From the NCBI RefSeq assembly GCF_910591885.1, contig NW_025963557.1, forward strand, positions 2,852,001 to 2,916,000: a stretch of DNA of 64,000 nt, in the 5' to 3' direction. The notes beneath the pieces are model-generated. The model saw only the letters and a list, made by a program, of their open reading frames with translations. It made no database searches and had not been told where the DNA came from. A program made the translations under genes and the position numbers. Every line of letters begins with the position of its first letter. Position 1 is the first letter of the stretch. This stretch comes from Bombus terrestris (Eukaryota; Arthropoda; Insecta; Hymenoptera; Apidae). Positions 10,531 through 24,750 of this stretch are shown here, in pieces.

Positions 10531-13500
10531 TATGTATTATTACGATATAACGTAATACGTTATGCAGAATTGGGTTATAACGTATGACGTCATGTAGTTT
10601 TGCGTTATAACGTATGACGTTACGTAGTATTACGTTATAACGTATGGCGTTATGTAGTATTACGATATAACGTATGACGTCATGTGGTATTACGTTATTG
10701 CGAATAACGTTATATTGTGTTACTTTATGACGTATGACGTCATGTAGTATTACGTTATAACGTATGGCGTTATATAGTATTACGATATAACGTATGACGT
10801 CGTGTAGTATTACGTTATAAGGTATGACGTTATGTGGTATTACGTTATTACGAATATCGTAATATTGTGTTACTTTATGACGTATGACGTCATGTAGTAT
10901 TACTTTGTGACGTATGACGTCATGTAGTATTACTTTATGACGTATGACGTCATGTAGTATTACGTTATAAGGTATGACGTTATGTGGTATTACGTTATTA
11001 CGAATATCGTAATATTGTGTTACTTTATGACGTATGACGTCATGTAGTATTACGTTATAACGTATGACGTCATGTAGTATTACGATATAACGTACAACGT
11101 TATGTCGTATTACGTTATAACGTATCATGTCATGTAGTATTACGTTATAACGTATGACGTTATGGAGTATTACGTTATAACGTATGAGGTCATGTGGTAT
11201 TACGTTATTACGAATAACGTTATATTGTGTTACTTTATGACGTATGACGTCATGTAGTATTAGGTTACAACGTATGACGATTATGTATTATTACGATATA
11301 ACGTATGACGTTATGCAGTATTAGGTTATAACGTATGACGTCATGTAGTTTTGCGAGATAACATATGACGTTATGTATTATTACGATATAACGTATGACG
11401 TCATGTGGTATTACGTTATTGCGAATAACGTTATATTGTGTCACTTTATGACGTATGACGTCATGTAGTATTACGTTTTAACGTATAACGGTATGTAGTA
11501 TTGCGTTATTCCGTATAACGTTATATAGTGTGACGTTATAAAGTATGACGTCATGTAGTATTACGTTATAACGTATGACGTGATGTGGTATTACGTTATT
11601 ACGAATAACGTTATATTGTGTTACTTTATAACGTATGACGTCATGTAGTATTACGTTATAACGTATGGCGTTATGTAGTATTACGATATAACGTATGACG
11701 TCATGTGGTATTACGTTATTGCGAATAACGTTATATTGTGTTACTTTATGACGTATGACGTCATGTAGTATTACGTTATAACGTATGACGATTATGTATT
11801 ATTACGATATAACGTATGACGTTATGCAGTATTAGGTTATAACGTATGACGTCATGTAGTTTTGCGAGATAACATATGACGTTATGTATTATTACGATAT
11901 AACGTATGACGTCATGTGGTATTACGTTAATGCGAATAACGTTATATTGTGTCACTTTATGACGTATGACGTCATGTAGTATTACGTTTTAACGTATGAC
12001 GGTATGTAGTATTGCGTTATTCCGTATAACGTTATATAGTGTTACGTTATAAAGTATGACGTCGTGTAGTATTACGTTATAACGTATGACGTTATGTATT
12101 ATTACGATATAACGTATGACGTCATGTAGTATTACGTTATAACGTATGACGTCATGTAGTATTACGTTATAACGTATGGCGTTATGTAGTATTACGATAT
12201 AACGTATGACGTTATGCAGTATTACGTTATAACGTATGAGGTCATGTGGTATTACGTTATTACGAATAACGTTATATTGTGTTACTTTATGACGTATGAC
12301 GTCATGTAGTATTAGGTTACAACGTATGACGATTATGTATTATTACGATATAACGTATGACGTTATGCAGTATTAGGTTATAACGTATGACGTCATGTAG
12401 TTTTGCGAGATAACATATGACGTTATGTATTATTACGATATAACGTATGACGTCATGTGGTATTACGTTATTGCGAATAACGTTATATTGTGTCACTTTA
12501 TGACGTATGACGTCATGTAGTATTACGTTTTAACGTATGACGGTATGTAGTATTGCGTTATTCCGTATAACGTTATATAGTGCTACGTTATAAAGTATGA
12601 CGTCGTGTAGTATTACGTTATAACGTATGACGTTATGTATTATTACGATATAACGTATGACGTCATGTAGTATTACGTTATAACGTATGACGTCATGTGG
12701 TATTACGTTATTGCGAATAACGTTATATTGTGTTACTTCATGATGTATGACGTCATGTAGTATTACGTTATAACGTATGACGGTATGTAGTATTACGTTA
12801 TTCCGCATAACGTTGTATAGTGTTACTTTATTACGTATGACGTCATGTAGTATTACGTTATAACGTATGACGGTATGTAGTATTACGATATAACCTATGA
12901 CGTCATGTAGTATTACGTTATAACGTATGACGTCATGTAGTATTACGTTATAACGTATGGCGTTATGTAGTATTACGATATAACGTATGACGTCATGTGG
13001 TATTACGTTATTGCGAATAACGTTATATTGTGTTACTTCATGATGTATGACGTCATGTAGTATTACGTTATAACGTATGACGGTATGTAGTATTACGTTA
13101 TTCCGCATAACGTTGTATAGTGTTACTTTATTACGTATGACGTCATGTAGTATTACGTTATAACGTATGACGGTATGTAGTATTACGATATAACCTATGA
13201 CGTCATGTAGTATTACGTTATAACGTATGACGTCATGTAGTATTACGTTATAACGTATGACGTCGTGTAGTATTACGTTATAACGTATGACGTTATGTAT
13301 TATTACGATATAACGTAATACGTTATGCAGAATTGGGTTATAACGTATGACGTCATGTAGTTTTGCGTTATAACGTATGACGTCATGTAGTTTTGCGGTA
13401 TAACGTATGACGGTATGTAGTATTGCGTTATTCCGTATAACGTTATATAGTGTTACGTTATAAAGTATGACGTCATGTAGTATTACGTTATAACGTATGA

Positions 13501-16500
13501 CGTGATGTGGTATTACGTTATTACGAATAACGTTATATTGTGTTACTTTATAACGTATGACGTCATGTAGTATTACGTTATAACGTATGGCGTTATGTAG
13601 TATTACGATATAACGTATGACGTCATGTGGTATTACGTTATTGCGAATAACGTTATATTGTGTTACTTTATGACGTATGACGTCATGTAGTATTACGTTA
13701 TAACGTATGACGATTATGTATTATTACGATATAACGTATGACGTTATGCAGTATTAGGTTATAACGTATGACGTCATGTAGTTTTGCGAGATAACATATG
13801 ACGTTATGTATTATTACGATATAACGTATGACGTCATGTGGTATTACGTTAATGCGAATAACGTTATATTGTGTCACTTTATGACGTATGACGTCATGTA
13901 GTATTACGTTTTAACGTATGACGGTATGTAGTATTGCGTTATTCCGTATAACGTTATATAGTGTTACGTTATAAAGTATGACGTCGTGTAGTATTACGTT
14001 ATAACGTATGACGTTATGTATTATTACGATATAACGTATGACGTCATGTAGTATTACGTTATAACGTATGACGTCATGTAGTATTACGTTATAACGTATG
14101 GCGTTATGTAGTATTACGATATAACGTATGACGTTATGGTGTATTACGTTATAACGTATGAGGTAATGTGGTATTACGTTATTACGAATAACGTTATATT
14201 GTGTTACTTTATGACGTATGACGTCATGTAGTATTAGGTTACAACGTATGACGATTATGTATTATTACGATATAACGTATGACGTTATGCAGTATTAGGT
14301 TATAACGTATGACGTCATGTAGTTTTGCGAGATAACATATGACGTTATGTATTATTACGATATAACGTATGACGTCATGTGGTATTACGTTATTGCGAAT
14401 AACGTTATATTGTGTCACTTTATGACGTATGACGTCATGTAGTATTACGTTTTAACGTATGACGGTATGTAGTATTGCGTTATTCCGTATAACGTTATAT
14501 AGTGCTACGTTATAAAGTATGACGTCGTGTAGTATTACGTTATAACGTATGACGTTATGTATTATTACGATATAACGTATGACGTCATGTAGTATTACGT
14601 TATAACGTATGACGTCATGTGGTATTACGTTATTGCGAATAACGTTATATTGTGTTACTTCATGATGTATGACGTCATGTAGTATTACGTTATAACGTAT
14701 GACGGTATGTAGTATTACGTTATTCCGCATAACGTTGTATAGTGTTACTTTATTACGTATGACGTCATGTAGTATTACGTTATAACGTATGACGGTATGT
14801 AGTATTACGATATAACCTATGACGTCATGTAGTATTACGTTATAACGTATGACGTCATGTAGTATTACGTTATAACGTATGACGTCGTGTAGTATTACGT
14901 TATAACGTATGACGTTATGTATTATTACGATATAACGTAATACGTTATGCAGAATTGGGTTATAACGTATGACGTCATGTAGTTTTGAGTTATAACGTAT
15001 GACGTTACGTAGTATTACGTTATAACGTATGATGTTATGGAGTATTACGTTATAACGTATGACGTCATGTGGTAGTACGTTATTACGAATAACGTTATAT
15101 TGTGTTACTTTATGACGTATGACGTCATGTAGTTTTGCGTTATAACGTATGACGTTATGTAGTATTACGATATAACGTATGACGTCATGTGGTATTACGT
15201 TATTGCGAATAACGTTATATTGTGTCACTTTATGACGTATGACGTCATGTAGTATTACGTTTTAACGTATGACGGTATGTAGTATTGCGTTATTCCGTAT
15301 AACGTTATATAGTGTTACGTTACAAAGTATGACGTCGTGTAGTATTACGTTATAACGTATGACGTTATGTGGTATTACGTTATTACGAATATCGTAATAT
15401 TGTGTTACTTGATGACGTATGACGTCATGTAGTATTACTTTGTGACGTATGACGTCATGTAGTATTACTTTATGACGTATGACGTCATGTACTATTACGA
15501 TATAACGTATGACGTTATGTAGTATTACGATATAACGTATGACGTTATGTAGTATTACGTTATAACGTATGACGTCATGTAGTATTACGTTATAACGTAT
15601 GACGGTATGTAGTATTGCGTTATTCCGTATAACGTTATATAGTGTTACGTTATAAAGTATGACGTCATGTAGTATTACGTTATAACGTATGACGTCATGT
15701 AGTATTACGATATAACGTACAACGTTTTGTCGTATTACGTTATAACGTATCATGTCATGTAGTATTACGTTATAACGTATGACGTTATGGAGTATTACGT
15801 TATAACGTATGAGGTCATGTGGTATTACGTTATTACGAATAACGTTATATTGTGTTACTTTATGACGTATGACGTCATGTAGTATTAGGTTACAACGTAT
15901 GACGATTATGTATTATTACGATATAACGTATGACGTTATGCAGTATTAGGTTATAACGTATGACGTCATGTAGTTTTGCGAGATAACATATGACGTTATG
16001 TATTATTACGATATAACGTATGACGTCATGTGGTATTACGTTAATGCGAATAACGTTATATTGTGTCACTTTATGACGTATGACGTCATGTAGTATTACG
16101 TTTTAACGTATGACGGTATGTAGTATTGCGTTATTCCGTATAACGTTATATAGTGTTACGTTATAAAGTATGACGTCGTGTAGTATTACGTTATAACGTA
16201 TGACGTTATGTATTATTACGATATAACGTATGACGTCATGTAATATTACGTTATAAGGTATGACGTCATGTAGTATTACGTTATAACGTATGGCGTTATG
16301 TAGTATTACGATATAACGTATGACGTCATGTGGTATTACGTTATTGCGAATAACGTTATATTGTGTTACTTTATGACGTATGACGTCATGTAGTATTACG
16401 CTATAACGTATGACGGTATGTAGTATTACGTTATTCCGCATAACGTTGTATAGTGTTACTTTATGAAGTTTGACGTTATGTTGTATTACGTTACAACGTA

Positions 16501-19500
16501 TGACGTCATGTAGTATTACGTTATAACGTATGGCGTTATGTAGTATTACGATATAACGTATGACGTCATGTGGTATTACGTTATTGCGAATAACGTTATA
16601 TTGTGTTACTTCATGATGTATGACGTCATGTAGTATTACGTTATAACGTATGACGGTATGTAGTATTACGTTATTCCGCATAACGTTGTATAGTGTTACT
16701 TTATTACGTATGACGTCATGTAGTATTACGTTATAACGTATGACGGTATGTAGTATTACGATATAACCTATGACGTCATATAGTATTACGTTATAACGTA
16801 TGACGTCATGTAGTATTACGTTATAACGTATGACGTCGTGTAGTATTACGTTATAACGTATGACGTTATGTATTATTACGATATAACGTAATACGTTATG
16901 CAGAATTGGGTTATAACGTATGACGTCATGTAGTTTTGCGTTATAACGTATGACGTTACGTAGTATTACGTTATAACGTATGATGTTATGGAGTATTACG
17001 TTATAACGTATGACGTCATGTGGTAGTACGTTATTACGAATAACGTTATATTGTGTTACTTTATGACGTATGACGTCATGTAGTTTTGCGTTATAACGTA
17101 TGACGGTATGTAGTATTGCGTTATTCCGTATAACGTTATATAGTGTTACGTTATAAAGTATGACGTCGTGTAGTATTACGTTATAACGTATGACGTGATG
17201 TGGTATTACGTTATTACGAATAACGTTATATTGTGTTACTTTATAACGTATGACGTCATGTAGTATTACGTTATAACGTATGGCGTTATGTAGTATTACG
17301 ATATAACGTATGACGTCATGTGGTATTACGTTATTGCGAATAACGTTATATTGTGTTACTTTATGACGTATGACGTCATGTAGTATTACGTTATAACGTA
17401 TGACGATTATGTATTATTACGATATAACGTATGACGTTATGCAGTATTAGGTTATAACGTATGACGTCATGTAGTTTTGCGAGATAACATATGACGTTAT
17501 GTATTATTACGATATAACGTATGACGTCATGTGGTATTACGTTAATGCGAATAACGTTATATTGTGTCACTTTATGACGTATGACGTCATGTAGTATTAC
17601 GTTTTAACGTATGACGGTATGTAGTATTGCGTTATTCCGTATAACGTTATATAGTGTTACGTTATAAAGTATGACGTCGTGTAGTATTACGTTATAACGT
17701 ATGACGTTATGTATTATTACGATATAACGTATGACGTCATGTAGTATTACGTTATAACGTATGACGTCATGTAGTATTACGTTATAACGTATGGCGTTAT
17801 GTAGTATTACGATATAACGTATGACGTTATGGTGTATTACGTTATAACGTATGAGGTCATGTGGTATTACGTTATTACGAATAACGTTATATTGTGTTAC
17901 TTTATGACGTATGACGTCATGTAGTATTAGGTTACAACGTATGACGATTATGTATTATTACGATATAACGTATGACGTTATGCAGTATTAGGTTATAACG
18001 TATGACGTCATGTAGTTTTGCGAGATAACATATGACGTTATGTATTATTACGATATAACGTATGACGTCATGTGGTATTACGTTATTGCGAATAACATTA
18101 TATTGTGTCACTTTATGACGTATGACGTCATGTAGTATTACGTTTTAACGTATGACGGTATGTAGTATTGCGTTATTCCGTATAACGTTATATAGTGCTA
18201 CGTTATAAAGTATGACGTCGTGTAGTATTACGTTATAACGTATGACGTTATGTATTATTACGATATAACGTATGACGTCATGTAGTATTACGTTATAACG
18301 TATGACGTCATGTGGTATTACGTTATTGCGAATAACGTTATATTGTGTTACTTCATGATGTATGACGTCATGTAGTATTACGTTATAACGTATGACGGTA
18401 TGTAGTATTACGTTATTCCGCATAACGTTGTATAGTGTTACTTTATTACGTATGACGTCATGTAGTATTACGTTATAACGTATGACGGTATGTAGTATTA
18501 CGATATAACCTATGACGTCATGTAGTATTACGTTATAACGTATGACGTCATGTAGTATTACGTTATAACGTATGACGTCGTGTAGTATTACGTTATAACG
18601 TATGACGTTATGTATTATTACGATATAACGTATGACGTTATGTAGTATTACGTTATAACGTATGACGTCATGTAGTATTACGTTATAATGTATGACGGTA
18701 TGTAGTATTGCGTTATTCCGTATAACGTTATATTGTGTTACTTTATGACGTATGACGTCATGTAGTTTTGCGTTATAACGTATGACGGTATGTAGTATTG
18801 CGTTATTCCGTATAACGTTATATAGTGTTACGTTATAAAGTATGACGTCGTGTAGTATTACGTTATAACGTATGACGTGATGTGGTATTACGTTATTACG
18901 AATAACGTTATATTGTGTTACTTTATAACGTATGACGTCATGTAGTATTACGTTATAACGTATGGCGTTATGTAGTATTACGATATAACGTATGACGTCA
19001 TGTGGTATTACGTTATTGCGAATAACGTTATATTGTGTTACTTTATGACGTATGACGTCATGTAGTATTACGTTATAACGTATGACGGTATGTAGTATTA
19101 CGTTATTCCGCATAACGTTGTATAGTGTTACTTTATGAAGTATGACGTTATGTTGTATTACGTTGTAACGTATGACGTCATGTAGTATTACGTTATAACG
19201 TATGGCGTTATGTAGTATTACGATATAACGTATGACGTCATGTGGTATTACGTTATTGCGAATAACGTTATATTGTGTTACTTCATGATGTATGACGTCA
19301 TGTAGTATTACGTTATAACGTATGACGGTATGTAGTATTACGTTATTCCGCATAACGTTGTATAGTGTTACTTTATTACGTATGACGTCATGTAGTATTA
19401 CGTTATAGCGTATGACGGTATGTAGTATTACGATATAACCTATGACGTCATGTAGTATTACGATATAACGTACAACGTTATATAGAATTACGATATAACG

Positions 19501-22349
19501 TATGACGTCATGTGGTGTTACGTAATTGCGAATAACGTTATATTGTGTTACTTTATGACGTATGACGTCATATAGTATTACTTTATGACGTATGACGTCA
19601 TGTAGTATTAGATTACAACGTATGACGTTATGTATTATTACGATATAACGTATGACGTCATGTAGTTTTGCGTTATAACGTATGACGTTACGTAGTATTA
19701 CGTTATAACGTATGATGTTATGGAGTATTACGTTATAGCGTATGACGGTATGTAGTATTACGATATAACCTATGACGTCATGTAGTTTTGCGTTATAACG
19801 TATGACGTTACGTAGTATTACGTTATAACGTATGATGTTATGGAGTATTACGTTATAACGTATGACGTCATGTGGTAGTACGTTATTACGAATAACGTTA
19901 TATTGTGTTACTTTATGACGTATGACGTCATGTAGTTTTGCGGTATAACGTATGACGGTATGTAGTATTGCGTTATTCCGTATAACGTTATATAGTGTTA
20001 CGTTATAAAGTATGACGTCATGTAGTATTACGTTATAACGTATGACGTGATGTGGTATTACGTTATTACGAATAACGTTATATTGTGTTACTTTATAACG
20101 TATGACGTCATGTAGTATTACGTTATAACGTATGGCGTTATGTAGTATTACGATATAACGTATGACGTCATGTGGTATTACGTTATTGCGAATAACGTTA
20201 TATTGTGTTACTTTATGACGTATGACGTCATGTAGTATTACGTTATAACGTATGACGATTATGTATTATTACGATATAACGTATGACGTTATGCAGTATT
20301 AGGTTATAACGTATGACGTCATGTAGTTTTGCGAGATAACATATGACGTTATGTATTATTACGATATAACGTATGACGTCATGTGGTATTACGTTAATGC
20401 GAATAACGTTATATTGTGTCACTTTATGACGTATGACGTCATGTAGTATTACGTTTTAACGTATGACGGTATGTAGTATTGCGTTATTCCGTATAACGTT
20501 ATATAGTGTTACGTTATAAAGTATGACGTCGTGTAGTATTACGTTATAACGTATGACGTTATGTATTATTGCGATATAACGTATGACGTTATGTTGTATT
20601 ACGTTGTAACGTATGACGTCATGTAGTATTACGTTATAACGTATGGCGTTATGTAGTATTACGATATAACGTATGACGTTATGGTGTATTACGTTATAAC
20701 GTATGAGGTCATGTGGTATTACGTTATTACGAATAACGTTATATTGTGTTACTTTATGACGTATGACGTCATGTAGTATTAGGTTACAACGTATGACGAT
20801 TATGTATTATTACGATATAACGTATGACGTTATGCAGTATTAGGTTATAACGTATGACGTCATGTAGTTTTGCGAGATAACATATGACGTTATGTATTAT
20901 TACGATATAACGTATGACGTCATGTGGTATTACGTTATTGCGAATAACGTTATATTGTGTCACTTTATGACGTATGACGTCATGTAGTATTACGTTTTAA
21001 CGTATGACGGTATGTAGTATTGCGTTATTCCGTATAACGTTATATAGTGCTACGTTATAAAGTATGACGTCGTGTAGTATTACGTTATAACGTATGACGT
21101 TATGTATTATTACGATATAACGTATGACGTCATGTAGTATTACGTTATAACGTATGACGTCATGTGGTATTACGTTATTGCGAATAACGTTATATTGTGT
21201 TACTTCATGATGTATGACGTCATGTAGTATTACGTTATAACGTATGACGGTATGTAGTATTACGTTATTCCGCATAACGTTGTATAGTGTTACTTTATTA
21301 CGTATGACGTCATGTAGTATTACGTTATAACGTATGACGGTATGTAGTATTACGATATAACCTATGACGTCATGTAGTATTACGTTATAACGTATGACGT
21401 CATGTAGTATTACGTTATAACGTATGACGTCGTGTAGTATTACGATATAACGTATGACGTTATGTAGTATTACGTTATAACGTATGACGTCATGTAGTAT
21501 TACGTTATAATGTATGACGGTATGTAGTATTGCGTTATTCCGTATAACGTTATATAGTGTTACGTTATAAAGTATGACGTCATGTAGTATTACGTTATAA
21601 CGTATGATGTTATGGAGTATTACGTTATAACGTATGACGTTATGTGGTATTACGTTATTACGAATATCGTAATATTGTGTTACTTGATGACGTATGACGT
21701 CATGTAGTATTACTTTGTGACGTATGACGTCATGTAGTTTTACTTTATGACGTATGACGTCATGTACTATTACGATATAACGTATGACGTTATGTAGTAT
21801 TACGATATAACGTATGACGTTATGTAGTATTACGTTATAACGTATGACGTCATGTAGTATTACGTTATAATGTATGACGGTATGTAGTATTGCGTTATTC
21901 CGTATAACGTTATATAGTGTTACGTTATAAAGTATGACGTCATGTAGTATTACGTTATAACGTATGACGTCATGTAGTATTACGATATAACGTACAACGT
22001 TATGTCGTATTACGTTATAACGTATCATGTCATGTAGTATTACGTTATAACGTATGACGTTATGGAGTATTACGTTATAACGTATGAGGTCATGTGGTAT
22101 TACGTTATTACGAATAACGTTATATTGTGTTACTTTATGACGTATGACGTCATGTAGTATTAGGTTACAACGTATGACGATTATGTATTATTACGATATA
22201 ACGTATGACGTTATGCAGTATTAGGTTATAACGTATGACGTCATGTAGTTTTGCGAGATAACATATGACGTTATGTATTATTACGATATAACGTATGACG
22301 TCATGTGGTATTACGTTAATGCGAATAACGTTATATTGTGTCACTTTAT

Positions 22350-24750
22350 GACGTATGACGTCATGTAGTATTACGTTTTAACGTATGACGGTATGTAGTA
22401 TTGCGTTATTCCGTATAACGTTATATAGTGTTACGTTATAAAGTATGACGTCGTGTAGTATTACGTTATAACGTATGACGTTATGTATTATTACGATATA
22501 ACGTATGACGTCATGTAGTATTACGTTATAACGTATGACGTCATGTAGTATTACGTTATAACGTATGGCGTTATGTAGTATTACGATATAACGTATGACG
22601 TCATGTGGTATTACGTTATTGCGAATAACGTTATATTGTGTTACTTTATGACGTATGACGTCATGTAGTATTACGTTATAACGTATGACGGTATGTAGTA
22701 TTACGTTATTCCGCATAACGTTGTATAGTGTTACTTTATGAAGTATGACGTTATGTTGTATTACGTTACAACGTATGACGTCATGTAGTATTACGTTATA
22801 ACGTATGGCGTTATGTAGTATTACGATATAACGTATGACGTCATGTGGTATTACGTTATTGCGAATAACGTTATATTGTGTTACTTCATGATGTATGACG
22901 TCATGCAGTATTACGTTATAACGTATGACGGTATGTAGTATTACGTTATTCCGCATAACGTTGTATAGTGTTACTTTATTACGTATGACGTCATGTAGTA
23001 TTACGTTATAACGTATGACGGTATGTAGTATTACGATATAACCTATGACGTCATGTAGTATTACGTTATAACGTATGACGTCATGTAGTATTACGTTATA
23101 ACGTATGACGTCGTGTAGTATTACGTTATAACGTATGACGTTATGTATTATTACGATATAACGTAATACGTTATGCAGAATTGGGTTATAACGTATGACG
23201 TCATGTAGTTTTGCGTTATAACGTATGACGTTACGTAGTATTACGTTATAACGTATGATGTTATGGAGTATTACGTTATAACGTATGACGTCATGTGGTA
23301 GTACGTTATTACGAATAACGTTATATTGTGTTACTTTATGACGTATGACGTCATGTAGTTTTGCGTTATAACGTATGACGGTATGTAGTATTGCGTTATT
23401 CCGTATAACGTTATATAGTGTTACGTTATAAAGTATGACGTCATGTAGTATTACGTTATAACGTATGACGTGATGTGGTATTACGTTATTACGAATAACG
23501 TTATATTGTGTTACTTTATAACGTATGACGTCATGTAGTATTACGTTATAACGTATGGCGTTATGTAGTATTACGATATAACGTATGACGTCATGTGGTA
23601 TTACGTTATTGCGAATAACGTTATATTGTGTTACTTTATGACGTATGACGTCATGTAGTATTACGTTATAACGTATGACGGTATGTAGTATTACGTTATT
23701 CCGCATAACGTTGTATAGTGTTACTTTATGAAGTATGACGTTATGTTGTATTACGTTATAACGTATGACGTCATGTAGTATTACGTTATAACGTATGGCG
23801 TTATGTAGTATTACGATATAACGTATGACGTCATGTGGTATTACGTTATTGCGAATAACGTTATATTGTGTTACTTCATGATGTATGACGTCATGTAGTA
23901 TTACGTTATAACGTATGACGGTATGTAGTATTACGTTATTCCGCATAACGTTGTATAGTGTTACTTTATTACGTATGACGTCATGTAGTATTACGTTATA
24001 GCGTATGACGGTATGTAGTATTACGATATAACCTATGACGTCATGTAGTATTACGATATAACGTACAACGTTATATAGAATTACGATATAACGTATGACG
24101 TCATGTGGTGTTACGTAATTGCGAATAACGTTATATTGTGTTACTTTATGACGTATGACGTCATATAGTATTACTTTATGACGTATGACGTCATGTAGTA
24201 TTAGATTACAACGTATGACGTTATGTATTATTACGATATAACGTATGACGTTATGTAGAATTTCGATATCACGTATGACGTCATGTGGTGTTACGTAATT
24301 GCAAATAACGTTATATTGTGTTACTTTATGACGTATGACGTCATGTAGTATTAGATTACAACGTATGACGTTATGTATTATTACGATACAACGTATGACG
24401 TTATATATTACTACGATATAACGTATGACGTTATGCAGTATTAGGTTATAACGTATGACGTTATGTATTATTACGATACAACGTATGACGTTATATATTA
24501 CTACGATACAACGTATGACGTTATGCAGTATTAGGTTATAACGTATGACGTCATGTGGTATTACGTTATTACGAATAACGTTATATTGTGTTACTTTATG
24601 TAGTATGACTTATGTAGTATGACGTGATGTAGCATTTCTTTATAATGTATGACGTTATGTAGCATTACGGTATTACGAATAACGTTGTACTGTGCTACTT
24701 TATAACGTATGACGTTATAAAGTGTTACGTTATAACGTATGACGTCGTGT
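22350..24750 (+). repeat. Segmental duplication, copy 1 (offset 12,092 bp)
   Basis: About 2.4 kb matches 34442-36842 at a constant offset, including the 44-bp element (24586 and 36678) and the TAGAATTTCG monomer (24256 and 36348). Equal-length minus-strand open frames (522 residues) lie at 22378-23946 and 34470-36038. The left border is where the TTGTGTCACTT monomer of this copy is replaced by other monomers in the partner. The right border is just after GTCGTG at 24749. Confidence 0.85.
24256..24749 (+). repeat. Diverged 494-bp block with 44-bp irregular element, copy a
   Basis: The block starts at TAGAATTTCG and runs 330 bp (11 monomers) through TATTACTACG monomers. It then meets the irregular element at 24586-24629 and four unusual monomers starting TAGCATTTCT, TAGCATTACG, CTGTGCTACT and AAGTGTTACG. 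The element is three half-units of 15, 14 and 15 bp where two 30-bp monomers (60 bp) would be expected. The last half-unit, TAGTATGACGTGATG, joins the start of a first half to the end of a second half. The same 330-bp spacing holds in all four copies. Confidence 0.9.

Larger units (their letters stand above)
2552..24255 (+). repeat. Left-family satellite with 31-bp phase markers
   Basis: About 21.7 kb of satellite with no gene. It mixes copies of the 720-bp unit with blocks headed by the GACGATTATG monomer. A marker monomer with TTTTGCGAGATAACATATG follows most of these heads (for example 2613, 6423, 6966, 11345, 11857, 12397, 13779, 14319, 15970, 17471, 18012, 20323, 20864 and 22246). It is last seen, slightly changed, near 30500. 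A variant with ACGTTTTAACG, usually preceded by a monomer starting TTGTGTCACTT, recurs throughout. That variant puts a stop codon in the open minus-strand frame, so the ends of the spurious open frames mark these units. Block lengths vary, so this is a mosaic and not a clean tandem of one unit. Confidence 0.85.

Noticed and set aside
7787..11128. Minus-strand open frame of 1,113 codons, and similar ones at 25183-28521, 4482-6206, 32126-33850, 22378-23946, 34470-36038, 53949-55655 and 57609-59285
   Set aside because: Each is a direct translation of the 30-bp satellite. The frame is open only because one consensus frame lacks stops. Starts and stops fall at repeat variants or 1-bp indels. There is no non-repeat domain, signal peptide or promoter context.
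24586..24629. Insertion of a mobile element or target-site duplication at the irregular 44-bp segment
   Set aside because: All three pieces are recognisable satellite half-units. There are no foreign bases, terminal inverted repeats or flanking duplication.
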